A stretch of 64,000 bases of DNA from Endomychus coccineus (lineage: Eukaryota > Arthropoda > Insecta > Coleoptera > Endomychidae): NCBI GenBank assembly GCA_958510875.1, contig OY294067.1, positions 232,963,771-233,027,770 of the forward strand, written 5' to 3'. The notes under the pieces are model-generated. The model saw only the letters and a list, made by a program, of their open reading frames with translations. It had not been told where the DNA came from and searched no databases. A program made the translations under genes and the position numbers. Positions 22,420 through 35,455 of the stretch are shown in pieces. Each line of letters begins with the position of its first letter. Positions within the stretch are counted from its first letter, which is position 1.

Positions 22420-23330
22420 TGAAGATGGATGTCTAAGTGAGCAAGACTTGCATGTCTTGGGATTACAGGGTCTATGAAAATTACGCCCACTACAGCAATG
22501 GATACACTACTGCGACTGCCTCCCCTCCTCTTGGTGTTCCAGTGAGAGGCAAGACTTGGTGCCCTCAGAATACATAACACATTGGGCCGAGACGTATGAG
22601 TATCGTAAGAAACGTGACCAAGAAAGTGGTAGGCAAGAGAATGGATCCAAAGCTCTTTCGATACTCTTTCTACAACACATTCAGGGTATCAATACCAGAT
22701 GGAAGTGGATGGAAAAACACAAGCCTGGTTATCATTTTGCAAGGATAGTACAAAGACGGGTGAGAGACTAAAAAAGATGCAGGTGCAAAATCTTAGATCC
22801 AGATCCAGAACAGACTACAGGAGTACCAAAACCTACAGTACTAAGATCTGCAGAAGACTGAATCCTGGAAAACTACGATGAATACTAGGGAACAATGCCA
22901 GGAGACATATATGGGAAATACATCAATGACGATAGACTTGTGAACATTGAACAGAGAAAACATCTAAAGTCGTAACAGGACTCATGACTGGCCTGTAAAG
23001 GGACACCTCAACAAGATGAGACTGTACAAGGGCGACATGACTTGTAGACTTTGTGGTGATGATCCAGAAACAGTGGCACATATATTCTGTGAATGAGAGG
23101 AATTGGACCGCAAAAGATAGGTAGCTAATTTTTGGATAGCATGCCGGCGAATCAATACAATTGCTATTTTCACCACTTGACATTTGCGAAATTTCAAATC
23201 CGTACTACCAATAGGACAACTGACTCCACAGTTTTGAGCACATACGCACAGGTATCTCAACAATAGTCTAGATTTATTCAAAGAGGCTCAAAATTGGATT
23301 TTTCATCGAGAAAAGAGAATAAAATGTTAG
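22420..23330 (+). pseudogene. RNase H LINE 3' end, decayed
   Basis: Only the C-terminal part of the coding region is legible. Near 22684-22740 a frame reads FRVSIPDGSGW, the segment that comes before the RNase H domain in insect LINEs. Near 22985-23100 the minus-one frame gives GHLNKMRLYKGDMTCRLCG and then ETVAHIFCE followed by TGA where the last Cys of the C-x2-C...H-x4-C knuckle should be. RNase H itself is mostly deleted between them. The same family is represented, on the other strand, at 3841-4570. Confidence 0.7.
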
Positions 23331-24693
23331 ATCGAATACATTCAATACTTCCTCTACATAACGTATAATTAGTAATTGAAATCGTTCAATCATCATTACT
23401 TATTCTTCACTTACGAATTGGAAATATTCAATAAAAATATCATTTGATACTCGGAAGGTAATGGGTATACCATTGTGTGGAGTATGTCCATTTTATAAAG
23501 TCGATTACTCTGTAGTGAACTTGGGACATATTATTACTCGTATGTATTCCAGATAAGGACTGATAAATACATAATTTGGAAACTTATACATAACAGTTAC
23601 TTAAGAAGTAGATTGTGGATGTTCACCTGTTCGGACCTAATAACATAAACAATTATGTTGAAAAAACCGGTGGCAAAACAAGCTTTTGTATTAAATTAGC
23701 AAATTATTTAAATAAGCCTTGCTAATTGGCTGAGAATCACCCGCAGTTTTTATGTTATAATTTTAGCATAATATATTGGCATATTAAATTTATATGGATG
23801 AAGAAAAACTTGTTTATGTAGGTTTTAAAAATAAACAACCTATCTTTTGTAGGAAACAATAACAAGCACATCGTTTACATGATGCGAATTAAATTCCCGA
23901 AGCACTTATGAGGAATACTGGAGTAGTTATCACCAAATATGGATACCTGCGATAACGAATTATTATTACTCACTGTCATCATTGAATTGAATTAATGTTA
24001 TATTATAAAATATGGCTTTTCATTATTCAAACATTAGAATTTGAATTCTTCTTCTATTGAGATGTAGAATACACCAACAAAGTAAATGAAATGTGTATAT
24101 CGTGATATGCAAGTTCGAAAGCAGCGAAGACCGAATTCCGTCTGAAACACCAATGATCAGAACCACTAATACGACCTTGTGGCCTGGGTATAGCGTGCGG
24201 AGCTCGAATATGAGATCTTGACATATATATTTTTTCCTCTTCCTAGACTATGTAAGGCCTATTTGCTTGTATGAACCTGACGATCGGAAACGGATAATTC
24301 CAGTTAGATCTGGTATCCAACAACGGACTAAATATCTCCCGGCATGTAAGGCAGCTACAGGTCTTGGTTCATCAGCAGACTAATTTAGAATTCCTAATGT
24401 ACTTACACGAAATTGTGGTCAATTAGGCGAAGAATCCTTAAACTTGCTTATACTTACCCAGTATATTTCTCAGTCAGTTCGATTGAAAGAACTGGGATGC
24501 TGTCATTGAATAAGTTCTATCAGAGTGACTGCCAGCCATAGATATAGTCCTCATTTCAGAAACGATTGAAGTTTGGATGAATGTGCGTGAATAGTTGAAT
24601 TATAGCGGAGCATCGAATAATCGCATTGCGTTCATCAATGATCTACTATCCTTTCAGAGGTTTAGAGTTATAAAAATATAAGAGTCTGATAGT
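23331..24693. other. AT-rich DNA, nothing recognised
   Basis: No open frame over 60 codons and no clear repeat. Confidence 0.5.
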
Positions 24694-24766
24694 AGCAAAA
24701 TGATGTAATTGGTAAGCATGCTACACTAGACATCTAAGAATGTGGGTTCGAATCCCGCCTATGGTT
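24694..24766 (+). tRNA. tRNA-like sequence, pseudo-tRNA or SINE head
   Basis: A 73-nt stretch folds roughly as a tRNA. The B box and T arm are perfect (GTGGG-TTCGAAT-CCCGC). The D arm reads ATGT AATTGGTAA GCAT with four pairs, and the A box ATGTAATTGGTAAGC looks like TGGCGCAATTGG with transitions. The anticodon loop CTAGACA has U33 and would give AGA, but only three of five stem pairs hold. The acceptor stem (AGCAAAA against CTATGGT) pairs poorly. It is therefore not a functional tRNA but a pseudogene or a tRNA-derived SINE head. No poly(A) or clear SINE body follows. Confidence 0.5.
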
Positions 24767-27700
24767 CAATGTTTTACATTTATCTGTCTTACTTTATGTA
24801 ACTTCATTTTTCTTAGGCGTATCGGCTAATTAATACACATAGATTATAAACCCATCTTTACTAGTTTCAGAATTTAGAATAAAATATAATGGAACATTGT
24901 GTTTGCGATATTTCTAGTGAAGCTAAATACTCGTATATGCAGATAATTAATGAAAGATATACCTGTTTGCAAGTCGTTATGAATCTCTCAGAGGAGTTGC
25001 TGCCTATTGTTAACGATTTGACATCTCAAATGAATGTCCTTAGAGCTGAATTTTACTTTCGCTGTATCATTAGTAAACAACTTCGGGCTGCAATTAGATG
25101 AAAACTGTGTTGTTCTAGACAACAAATAATGAACTTCATTATACAGATTTTAATCATTTGCTCTTGTTTCTTGTAAATCTTTTTCACAAGGAATGACTGC
25201 CTTTCCTTTTGCATTTCATATTAAAACTCGCTTAACTCAAATTCATTGCAAGACGTGTACGTTTGCAATTGATGAAAGATTGAAGATTTAATAAAATGGC
25301 TAAAAAAATTCTAGGAATCAAGTAGGTAAGTATACAATTTTCAAAAGTTTGTCTCCAGTAGCAGTAATGCCTCTGCAGCGTGGTTTGCTTCTAGATTCGC
25401 TTCAATCACATGGACAGCCTGCTGTTATGTATCCTAACCCATACTAGGAGAATGTCAATTCGTAACAGCATGGGCATATGTTTTCGAATATCTTTATGTA
25501 ACATTATAGATTTCTGCAGGCTGTAGAAAGTCCTAGAAGGGACCATTCAACCTACATATTTACAGTAAAAATAGACTTTTGCCAACATAACTTACAAGTA
25601 GTACCTGAAGATTATAGCAACAATAATTACTGTACAGTCCTTTGAGCTGTTTGATACCGGTTAGTACATCTGATTATCGACGTCACCACCAGCTGTGGTA
25701 GTCCTGAAATCGGATTCATTATGTTCGTGGCGTAGTGCATCAATAATTCTTTTTTTTGTTATTCTTATCGGATGAGAAAGTTCTCTTCTCAGTCAAGCAT
25801 CGTGTGGGGTTGTTGAATTCAATATCTCACGAAGACTTGATAGCTGATCCGTTCCTTCCTTCTTCATCAGTTGGTTCTCAGGGTATCCGACGAAAAAAAA
25901 AACAGTTTGATGTTGACGAATTTAGTATGGACATAGCAGGACTAAGGAACTAGTGATTTGAAACAGTCATAAGCACCGACTGATTCTAGACGTTCCCCCT
26001 ACATATTGTGACGAGAATATATGAATGATAGGGTTAAAACTTCCTTATCCACACTTTCTCGATTTTCAAAACACTTTTAAGTATGGATTCTATAAGCTAA
26101 GAAAATTGACAAGGACTTGCTGTGGTCTGAAGTTCTAACCCAAAACGTTTACCGACCACGCAGCGCTAATGTTTTTGTCATAGCCAACGTGCCTTATAAT
26201 TAATTTAAGCATATCAATATAAGGGAGTTCGTATATTTTTAGAATTTTTGATAGAGGGTATTTCCAGAAAGGACCATCAATTCCAAAATTCCAAAATATT
26301 AACAATCTTCCTTTACTTCCGGTTGTAACTGAAGTTGACATCAATTTTGTTTTTTGAAATTAACACCCCAATAACTCATCATGCAATTTTGGTTTCTTCA
26401 TAGAAATTAAAAGTGTGTTTGATGATACAACCCTATTATGATTCTCATTTGCTTCTGGGCTATTACAATTACAAAAAAATATATATAGAGTGAGCAGTGA
26501 CCTAGAAAATACTATAGGTAAAATTGATCATCTTTTCAAAAATTTTATATCTGGCCCTTAAAAGTTTCAGATGTAGGTTGGAAGTTTTTTTTTTATACTC
26601 TGACTACACGGAAGGGAAACCTATAATGTTGGAAAAACATCGTGTGAGCCAGCGGTGGAATGTTGGGAGAGGGAATAGGCATACGAATTTTTCTCCAAGT
26701 TTAGAGGTCATAGGCATAGGGCGAAACCTCACTACTTATTGAAAAAAAAACCATGATGAGGTGTGGGCTCTGGGGATTCCTACCAACGTATGCGCCAATA
26801 GGCTTTCCTTTTCATCAACATTTGGCCTCATTAGGTCAGTTGACGTTGGCGCCAATTAACAAAAGAAGGCTATTGAGTTATGGTCTTCATACATGCGTAG
26901 GAACACATCAGTCAATTTTTTGGAAAAATTAGGAACTCCGCATAGACGCTTGCGCATTGAGAAAAACTCCTTTAGTTACGGTCTCTATATACCCCAACGA
27001 TAGATTATTCCTATTTTTCACATTGTCAACGAGTCAGCCTAAATTCCATATTTTGGGGCTACTTCTGGGGATGGGACTAATACGGAGCTTGCTCCAAGAA
27101 ATTGACAAGTTGACTGCAATATTGAGATGGCTGACTGGAAATATTGGTTCCAGTATTATGATATGGGATGAGTCTTTCTCATGGGAAAAAATATTTGTTC
27201 AAAATGAATCATCTCTTGAAGAATTTCCAAGCTTCCTCCTCACCCTGGATACTCACTCCGTTGTGGGGTATCGATTTCAAATAATATTTGCTTCAACCAG
27301 AGAAGATTTGGGAAAATCATATGTAGTTCAGTACAGTTCCAGAGAATCTAATTCACAAGCTGTATGTCGAGAAAGTTCACGTTGTCAATAAATTTTATAT
27401 AGAAAACTAATTTTATGCTGTTGATGAGTGCAGAATCATCCTCCATTGTAATTAAATTCTGAGCAACTGAAGTGAGGGCACCTATATCAGAGATAATAAA
27501 ATGAAAAGTCTGGCTGGAAAATAAGGTTCACCGCTAAGGGCATCATTAATTTTGAGCAAACAAGCTCGTAATATAGAAAATTAAAATCACGTGGACAAGA
27601 ATGTCCTGAAGCAGTATATTAATGAAGCTGTACTCTCTTTGACAGAGTTCTCAACCGTGTTCCGTACATAAGATGTTCCATTGTATTTACATTGTGTTGA

Positions 27701-28050
27701 AACATCAACGCCGTTCAGTCCCTACGAGATCGATTCAAACATGGCGGGCATATTGTTTGGTCGCGGGTAGACTTTGTTGATCAATAGGATGGAAACATAT
27801 TGGATCGTTAGCTGTGTTGCCTTCAGGTTGTGATAATTTTGCAGGTTCATTTCCAAATTTTAAATTAGCTGTATTATTCATTTTATGCTACGATGAATTT
27901 ATTCTCATTCTTATTAAATTGTGAAATGTCGCCATCTATTTTGCCTGTTGAATGGAACTACGAAACAATCAATTACAATTCACAAATAATGTTACGGATA
28001 ATTTCAATTCAATAAGGAAATACCCTGATCATATTCCAACAAATTTTGAT
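24767..28050. other. Mostly unrecognised DNA
   Basis: The longest frame here is 144 codons at 26957-27391. It has no domain, signal peptide or repeat that I recognise, and its surroundings look non-coding. A 70-codon frame at 24889-25101 is likewise unsupported. The 26750-26960 region is less AT-rich than its neighbours (for example GTTGACGTTGGCGCC near 26840) and may be a fragment of an unidentified repeat. Confidence 0.45.
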
Positions 28051-28057
28051 TCAGATA

Positions 28058-29593
28058 TTAGTCCGGTCAAATTAGACGATTTTTTTTGCCAACCCAGGAA
28101 AATTTCCGGACTCAACCAAATGAGATGCGGTATTTTGCAAACTGTTCGGGAGGCCAAATAGATCACTTGAACAATATAAAATATTGCCGCTAGGACGTTC
28201 TCTCGCTTTGGGAGCATGAATTGGCTAATTTTCATGTCCAATTTTTGGTAAAATTCGGGAAATCCTTAAATAGTTCGCAAAGTGGCCAAAAAATCCCACT
28301 CGAGGGTTTTCGAGGTCGCTGATCAAGATTCCGACGTCAGATTTTACATTTGTCCACTTCCTGGGGAGTAATTGTCCAATTATTGCCCCAACAATGAGGA
28401 AAATCGACAAATAGTGACCAAAAAATCCCACTCGGGGGTTTTCGAGGGTGCTCATCAAGATTTCGAAGTCGGATTTTACATTTAACTATTTCCTGGGTAG
28501 TAACTGGTCAATTTTTGACTGAAAAAGACCAATTTCTGATTGAAAATAATAATAAACATCAATTTTTTTTTTCATCTCATTATATTAACTCAAAATGATA
28601 TTTGTAAAATGTTCCACAATCATTCACATCAGCATCTTAATAGTATATAATAATATTTAAAACGCGAACAAAGATGGAAAATTAATATATATAATATATA
28701 TTATTGTACATTATATTATAGAAGAGCAGGTTTTCTTTTATCTGTGAGGAGTCGAATAGGGCCCGATATTTTATAGGAGGGAATGTTATTTTCATTCTTA
28801 CATTCTCCTGTCCGTCTTCACAACTGCTTAGCATCTTTTGTATCATGCGCATCTTAACTTCCCGTATCGGCGCACTTTTTGAATTTTTGGATGCGCGTCG
28901 TCTTGCATAGTAAGTATGTCATCTGAAGACGCATAAAAAAAAACGTTGATGCACATGGATGCACGTTCATTGTTATAAGACTTTGAAGTGTTAATATTAC
29001 GTGTCCAAATAATTTGTTCCTTCAAATATAACAAATATTCTTTAAATATAAAAAGATTTTATTAAAGTATTTTATAATAATATATATCTTGTGTTTTTTT
29101 GGTGTTAATCAGAGTTGAACCTGCGTAATAAAATTATTAATTAATTATTTGCAATTGAAATTTTGACATTTTTCCGGCAACAATTGGTCATTCATCCTCC
29201 AGAAAGTGGTAAATGTAAAATCTGAAGTCGGAATCTTAATCAGCAACTTTGAATTTTTTTTAAATTTGCTCCATTTTTGGGGCAATAATTGGCCAATTAC
29301 TCCTCAGGAAATAGTCAAATGTAAAATCTGAAGTCGGAATCTTGATCAGCGTCCTCGAAAACCCCCGAGTGGGATTTTTTGGCCACTTTGCGAACTATTT
29401 AAGGATTTCCCGAATTTTGCCAAAAATTGGACATGAAAATTGGCCAATTTATGCTCCCAAAGCTAGAGAACGTCCAAGCGGCAATATATTATATTGTTCA
29501 AATGATCTATTTAGCCTCCCGAACCGTTTGCAAAAAAACGCAATCTCAGTCCGGAAAATTTCCTGGGATAATTGGCTAATTTGACCGAACTAT
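28058..29593. mobile_element. Palindromic element with about 130-bp subterminal monomers
   Basis: The left end reads TAGTCCGGTCAAATTAG and the inverted right end TAGTTCGGTCAAATTAGCC. Inverted similarity extends for about 450 bp per arm (28058-28510 against 29160-29593), including CCTCGAAAACCCCCGAGTGG and the GAACGTCC block. Within each arm a unit containing CTCGAAAACC and TGATCAAGATTCCGA occurs twice at about 130-bp spacing (28303 and 28437 on the left). The middle is AT-rich and non-coding. End sequence and monomer motif resemble the element at 47303-52463. Confidence 0.75.
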
Positions 29594-29854
29594 AAGGGAA
29601 TTTCAAAATTACTATTGAAATATGGTTCACATGTTAACAATAATAAATATCATGGTATTTTGTCTTATAAAAAGCTCATGCACATACCAAGTGATCTTAT
29701 TTAACAGTGTAATAGCAAGGATAAATGAATAATCCTACTTGAGATCAAACTATAAAATGTAGGTAATAGAGTGGGATAAATTTTTATTCAACTAGGCCAT
29801 TACAGCACTACATTTTTCGACAGTTTCATTCACTGATTACAAAGATAGTTTGCA

Positions 29855-30672
29855 TATCTATCTCTGTATATAAGAACTCACTGACTCACTCATGAAAGCT
29901 CCGAAACTATAAAGCGGACCTACTTGAAACTTGGCAGATATGTTCCTATCCTTATTCGACGTAGGCACTAGCTAAGAACAGAATTTTCGTAAATGGGGTA
30001 AAAACGATTCGATTTATTTTGATGTTTGTGACTGCTAAAATATTCATGTACAATTTAAATGACAGACAGTCAAGTTAATGATTCATTATCATTGTTCAGC
30101 TTGTATATGCTATAACGGACAACACAAACCATCAACAAGACAGGTAACGTTTACATTATAGACAGCTGACATTGTCCGTGACAGACCACTCCATATCACA
30201 GATATCAATGTCAATTCAAATAAACTTTCACATGACATAGAGTATAGTTTTGAGTCTTTCCACATCTTTAGCTAGTTTCTACTCATTGGTCTAGTAAACT
30301 TTACGACAAGTTTGGAATAGCGATAATTTCTTAGTAGGAGCCGAAAAACGTCAATATGTAACCATAGCAACGGGAACAAAGGTCGTCATGTAGAAGCTGC
30401 ATTCAACGACATGGCGTGGATCGAGAAAGTAGCTAAGTCGTTTCCGATTGGTTGAAAACTGATACCGAATATATATTTCGATGCAGTCTGTTAGAATGAT
30501 AAACGTTACACGTTTCTAATCATATAGTAGATAGATTCTGAAAGCGTATTGGAGAAATATTTTTATTAACTATCGATAATCGGGAATAACATCGCGGTGG
30601 CGTAGCCAGCGATTTCTTCAAAGGGTATTAACTGTTTCTACGGTCGTAGCTCGAGGGACACAGCCAGTATAA
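29855..30672 (+). repeat. Dispersed repeat, long copy
   Basis: Begins near AACTCACTGACTCACTCATG, contains CCGAAACTATAAAGC, ACTTGAAACTTGGCAG and TTCGACGTAGGCACT, and ends with GCTCGAGGGACACAGCCAGTA. This kind of 3' end (charged-looking GC run followed by CAGCTAGT) is shared by a common arthropod repeat class, probably a non-autonomous Helitron or similar; I cannot name it. A second 5' part follows directly, and a lone 3' tail lies at 58830-58915. Confidence 0.6.
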
Positions 30673-30920
30673 ATAAAGGCAAATACCACTCACTCACTAA
30701 CCCACTGAGTCGCTCATCGCAAAATTTCCGAAACTATGAAGCAAACAGACTTGAAATTTACCATGTAGGTTTCTTATACGACGTAGGCATCTGCTAAAAA
30801 CCGGTATTGTGAAACGCAATCCCTAATGGGTTAAAAGAGTTCCGATATATTTTCCCGTGGCTGACGTACAATTCTCATGACAGATAGTTCCATAAATTAA
30901 TGAATCATTTTCGTGAAAGA
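30673..30920 (+). repeat. Same dispersed repeat, 5' part only
   Basis: Repeats the start of the copy at 29855: CACTCACTAACCCACTGAG, CCGAAACTATGAAGC, CTTGAAATTTACCATG and ACGACGTAGGCATC. It stops after ATGAATCATTTT, so only the first 250 bp are present, arranged head to tail with the first copy. Confidence 0.6.
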
Positions 30921-31538
30921 GTATTGTTCAAAAAGTAATAACGTCAATGATTTCTTTGGTGGCCTCACCCGAAAATCATATTCAATAATTGTAAGTCAGT
31001 ATTATCCCAAAGTTTTTATTATGATTTTGAATTGAATAGTTTCGACCTTGAGAATGTGTATATTCATTTTTAACTTATAAAGTTATGAATATTAAACCAC
31101 TAATTTACATTAAATAAACAATGAATGTTTTTATTATCCACTATTGCTTACTTATGTTTCAATACACAGTGTCATAATCTGAGCTGAGTTATAAACTAAA
31201 GTTACCATTAACAGAGAACGGCTTTATACTATAATGGCTGTACTTATTAAATGGAGGGGGGAATACCATTAGTTACAGGATATTTGAAGAGCTGCTAAGG
31301 AAAAGATTAATAATCGGTGAATGATAAATGTCCAATTGATCATTTAAAACTGAATTATATCTGTCTTCAACATGTTCGACAATTCTCAATGATTCCAATA
31401 ATTCAATTTCAATCCCCTAGGTTCGATATCTAAGATTTAGAGATGGTGAGAGAAATTATGCTTATGTTTGATTGGATGATTATCATACGTCGAATCGATC
31501 TCTTTTAATCTGTGGCCCCTCATATGTTCTTGAAATCT

Positions 31539-31742
31539 CTAGTGAAAGCTGCGACCTGTTTCGCCAATATATAGAGCATTACAGTCATCACAACATAACT
31601 TATAAGCTCCAGATTTTCTAAATTTATCTCTATTTTCTTTAGAATTATTTATGAATTTGTACAAATTATTAGACGTTTCATATGTGACTGTTTTATTGTG
31701 TTTTGATAGGAATTTTGAAATATTGTTTGTTGGTCTCCCCAT
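31539..31742 (-). pseudogene. PLE RT end and GIY-YIG start
   Basis: The 67-codon frame reads GRPTNNISKFLSKHNKTV, then AYKLCCDDCNALYIGETGRSFH. The last part is the first motif of the GIY-YIG endonuclease domain (here LYIG) that follows the Penelope reverse transcriptase. Further residues of the domain continue downstream in shifted frames (QEHMRG). Confidence 0.8.
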
Positions 31743-31829
31743 ATATATTGAACTAACATATTGACGTTCAGTGAATAATATTCACGAAAATTCCTTACTC
31801 CTTTATTCCATAAATTAGCTACCTTTCGC

Positions 31830-32460
31830 TCAATGATCCATCGATTAATTAATATCCCTCAAAACGCAATCAACTACAACACAGAACTCGACAGAGTAAA
31901 ACAAATTGCCGTTAACAATGGTTACAATACTCCCATAGTAGAAAACATTTTGAAACAGAAATTGAACAAACACGTGTTAGTTTAACATACGTCGGGAAAT
32001 CAACAAACAATATTTATAATTTCCTATCGAAACACAATAAAATGGTCGCATATAAAAGTCTAATAATTTGCACAAATTCATAAATAATTCTAATACAAAT
32101 AAATAAAACAAATTTGGAGTTTATAAGTTATGTTGTGATGACAGTAATGCTTTGTATATTTGCCAAACAGGTTGCAGTTTCACCAGAGATTTGAAGAACA
32201 TATGAGGAGCCACATATTGAAAAAGACCGATTCGACGTATGCTAATCATCTAATCGAACATAAGCATAGTTTCACTCCATCCCTAAGTCTTGCATATCGA
32301 ACGAAAGGGCTTGAAATTTAATATATTGGAATCATTGGAAATTGTCAAACATGTTAAAGACAAAAATGATGTTGTTTCAAATGATCAATTAGATATTTAT
32401 CATTCACAAATTATTAATGATTTCCTTAGTAGTTCTTCAACTGTTATGTAACTAATGGTA
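31830..32460 (+). pseudogene. PLE RT end and GIY-YIG, second copy
   Basis: Legible pieces: LSMIHRLINIP, ELDRVKQIAVNNGYN, KFLSKH-like and FEEHMRSHILKKTDSTYANHLIEHKHSF. These are the same blocks as in the minus-strand copy at 31539-31742, with frameshifts near 31975, 32040 and 32170. The endonuclease YIG block is damaged. Confidence 0.7.
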
Positions 32461-32628
32461 TTCCCCTCCACTCAATAAGTATAGTGATTATAGTATAAAG
32501 CCGTTCTCTGTCAATGTAACTTTGATTTATACCTTAGCTCAGATGATGATACTATGTTGTAACATATGTGAGCAATAATTGATAATAAAAGCATTCATTG
32601 TTTATTTAGAATAAATTAGTGGTTTTAT

Positions 32629-33600
32629 TCGAGTCGAATAGGTATTTCATTACGAAAATCGAACGATATGGACCGATTTTGATGAAACAAAGTGCATTCG
32701 ATTCGGGATGACGTCTAGGAAAAACCTTACCGGTTAGTATTTTGTGCAAATTTGTTATTATTTTTTCAACCGAAAAATTGACCAATTTCCAAATTTTCAT
32801 CAAAACTAACCAGAAATCCTCAGTTAGGGTTTGTGAAGGTTAATTTTTTATGTTAAATGTTCAAAAATTTGTTAAAAGGGGGTCGTTACTAATTTGAATC
32901 AAAAACATAATCGAATTTTAATTTTTTAATTTTTTAATTTGAAATAAATTCCCGCTCATCTAAAATTTTTTTCCATCTTCTCTACTCAGTCTTTTTATAT
33001 TCCGCACAGCATCTTTTACATATACGTAATAAAAACCAGGCGAGAGTAACAGGTAGGTATTTTTCTTAAACTATAGAGTCTACACTATACTATAGCACAG
33101 CATCTATCATATAATAAGATCTCTATGGCATCCACCGCTTCATAGAGCAGCTGTTTATCTAAACCGGTCCTCCCTCCCAACCCCCAAAATAAAGACGCGG
33201 CAACGTATACGTGGACCACGCTGCTATTGTATTGTAGATACATAATAAGTGATCACCACGTGTCACTTACTATTGGATGCTGCTGTTGTTCAGATAAGTA
33301 AAATTTCTCATTCGATTTATGTGAAAATTATTTTGTTCTGTGGTTCAGTGAATATTATCAGAAACATTTTTTTTCAAATTCAAATACATATTGTTCAATA
33401 AATAAAACATTGCTTTAATAAAGCATTCACGATGCAAATTAATAAAAGTGTTTTTCGGTTAAAAACATAAAACAAATTTGCACAAAAAACTAGCCGGTAA
33501 GCTTTTTTCTAGACGTCATCCCGAATCGAATGCACTTTGTTTCATCAAAATCGGTCCATATCATTCAATTTTCGTAAGTTTTAATACCTATTTGACTCGA
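32629..33600. mobile_element. MITE with about 180-bp inverted repeats
   Basis: Ends read TCGAGTCGAATAGGTA on the left and TCGAGTCAAATAGGTA on the right, inverted. The repeats continue through GATATGGACCGATTTTGATG and ACGTCTAGGAAAAA to AAATTTG. The middle is AT-rich with a short GC patch near 33180. It directly abuts the PLE 3' end at 32628. No coding content. Confidence 0.75.
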
Positions 33601-35257
33601 CTATTTTATATCCATAACTTTATAAATTATAAATTGAATTTAGAATTTTGCTGGATTATATTTCAGAAGTCATGAACGCTATGATGATACATTTCCTAAA
33701 TCACTTTTGGGAAAATGGGTCTTCACAGAAAATTTGAAAGCTGGTCAACTTCTTAGCAAAAATATTTATTAGTAGCTGATTATCTTCGCAAGCAAAAAAT
33801 ACATATTGCAGCAGAGAGGTGAGAGGCTCTGAAGTCACTGACAGCTCACATATATGGGTGACACCATTAATTTTCTTAATTATTAGGATCTGGATATGAA
33901 GAGATCAATGGTGACCTATTGAAGAATACCGAAAACATCTTAAATTGTTGTACACAAATTGCTAATCCGAAAATAATGAATAATGGAGAAACTCAAGTAA
34001 AGAGTAAAAAAAATAAATATTATTTTCTTGAATTTGTAATGAGGTTATCACGATCATGGAATGATCCTTTTTGTTTTATGTCGCTATTTCATCATGAGCA
34101 ATTTATCCTGAAGGCATAAGCTTTCAGATGTGAACTTGTGATCTGTAAATTGCACACAAAGAAAAATGTGATATGGTAATTGGGATCGTTAATTAAATAA
34201 CTTGAACAATTGATATTGAAATGATTTTAGTAAGTAGTCGCTAATGAGGTGATCGGAGTAGAATAGCAGACAGGTGCTTCATTTACACCTGTTCTGGCAC
34301 ATACACATGTCACCCAAGTGGAACTTGAATATTCAATGGGAGTAGATATTTCTACCTCACTACATGCTGCAACTCAGCTAATTTGTCACATTAAAATATT
34401 TTTATCACTATTTCAACTATTATTGATATTAATAGGACTCAGACGTGCGAGCGAATATTTTGATTCAGACATCATCACCAACACGTCTACCATAAATTAA
34501 CGTGAAAAGTTCATGTTGACGTTTAAAATTGAGAGAGCTACCTGATGTCCATTTAGGAAAAGATATGTACCTATAATAAAGCTGCTGGTGTCAAAATGTG
34601 TAAATAACAGTTAATATTCTTGGACTGATTCTTCCCTAAAATAGATCTGACAGTCAATAACAAAATACTCCAAGCTACTCCATTAATAAAATACTAGGAA
34701 TTACAAGGCTCCAGGGAGAACAAAATTGTGTGTTTGTAAAATGCTTATTCACTTTAGAAAATGGTCTGTTTAAAAATATTAGATCATTAAAATGTGATGT
34801 AATGTAAGATTTTGATAGTGATGTTCATAATCGTATTATTAGGTTATGAGTGATTTCAATAATCAGAATAAAAATGGAATTTTTTATAATCGCATGGCTG
34901 CACGATGTACCACCTTTAATTCTATCGTTTTACGCATTTATATACCTCTTGATATTGTCCGATTCCTACTCTTCTAGGAAAATAGCTGTATCAAGTATTC
35001 CCCTCACTAAACGCAGTGCACAGTTTTGTAAGTGAGCCCAATTTTTTTCCGGATTTTCGCGGATATGCCAGTTTTGAGTATTTCGAAATCAATCTAGACT
35101 ACTCTTAACACGATGCATGTGTGCGTGCATGCGTTACCCAATGTGTAGACGATTGCGCCGATCATATTGGTCGTATTTGAAATTTTGCAGATCGCTTCGA
35201 AGTGGTGAAAATAGGAACTATATTTTCTATATTCCTGACATCCATCTTCATTCTTGA

Positions 35258-35455
35258 TGTCGCATAGAATGCGATTCCGTGCGCCTTCTTCACTAAAAAT
35301 ATATGTATTTTCTTCATTTTGGTACCTAGTTATTTTAGATTAACAACTTCGCACATCACATCTCTATGTCTCGAGAATATCCTTGGAAGTAAATTTATAT
35401 CCAAAAATTTATTTGTAGTATCAAAAAACAATGCCAAGTTGACATTTCATTAAGT
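35258..35455 (+). repeat. Direct repeat of about 200 bp, copy 1
   Basis: TGTCGCATAGAATG, CGTGCGCCTTCTTCACTA, GTTATTTTAGATT and TCTCGAGAATATCCTTG recur in order at 36989-37190. The origin is unknown; no inverted ends are seen. Confidence 0.7.

Larger units (their letters stand above)
31092..32628. mobile_element. Two Penelope-like element 3' ends in inverted arrangement
   Basis: Left copy on the minus strand (31092-31800), right copy on the plus strand (about 31820-32628), facing outward with their 3' tails. Outer ends match inverted: 'aaccactaatttacatt' near 31096 and 'taaattagtggttttatt' near 32628. Each codes for the end of the reverse transcriptase and the start of the GIY-YIG endonuclease and then a non-coding tail. 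Both have lost the polymerase. Inverted end-to-end copies are typical of Penelope-like elements. Confidence 0.75.

Noticed and set aside
24889..25101. 70-codon frame as a host gene
   Set aside because: No recognised domain, no exon neighbours and no supporting signal.
26957..27391. 144-codon open frame as a gene
   Set aside because: No recognisable motif and AT-rich surroundings; its length alone is not evidence in a window this large.
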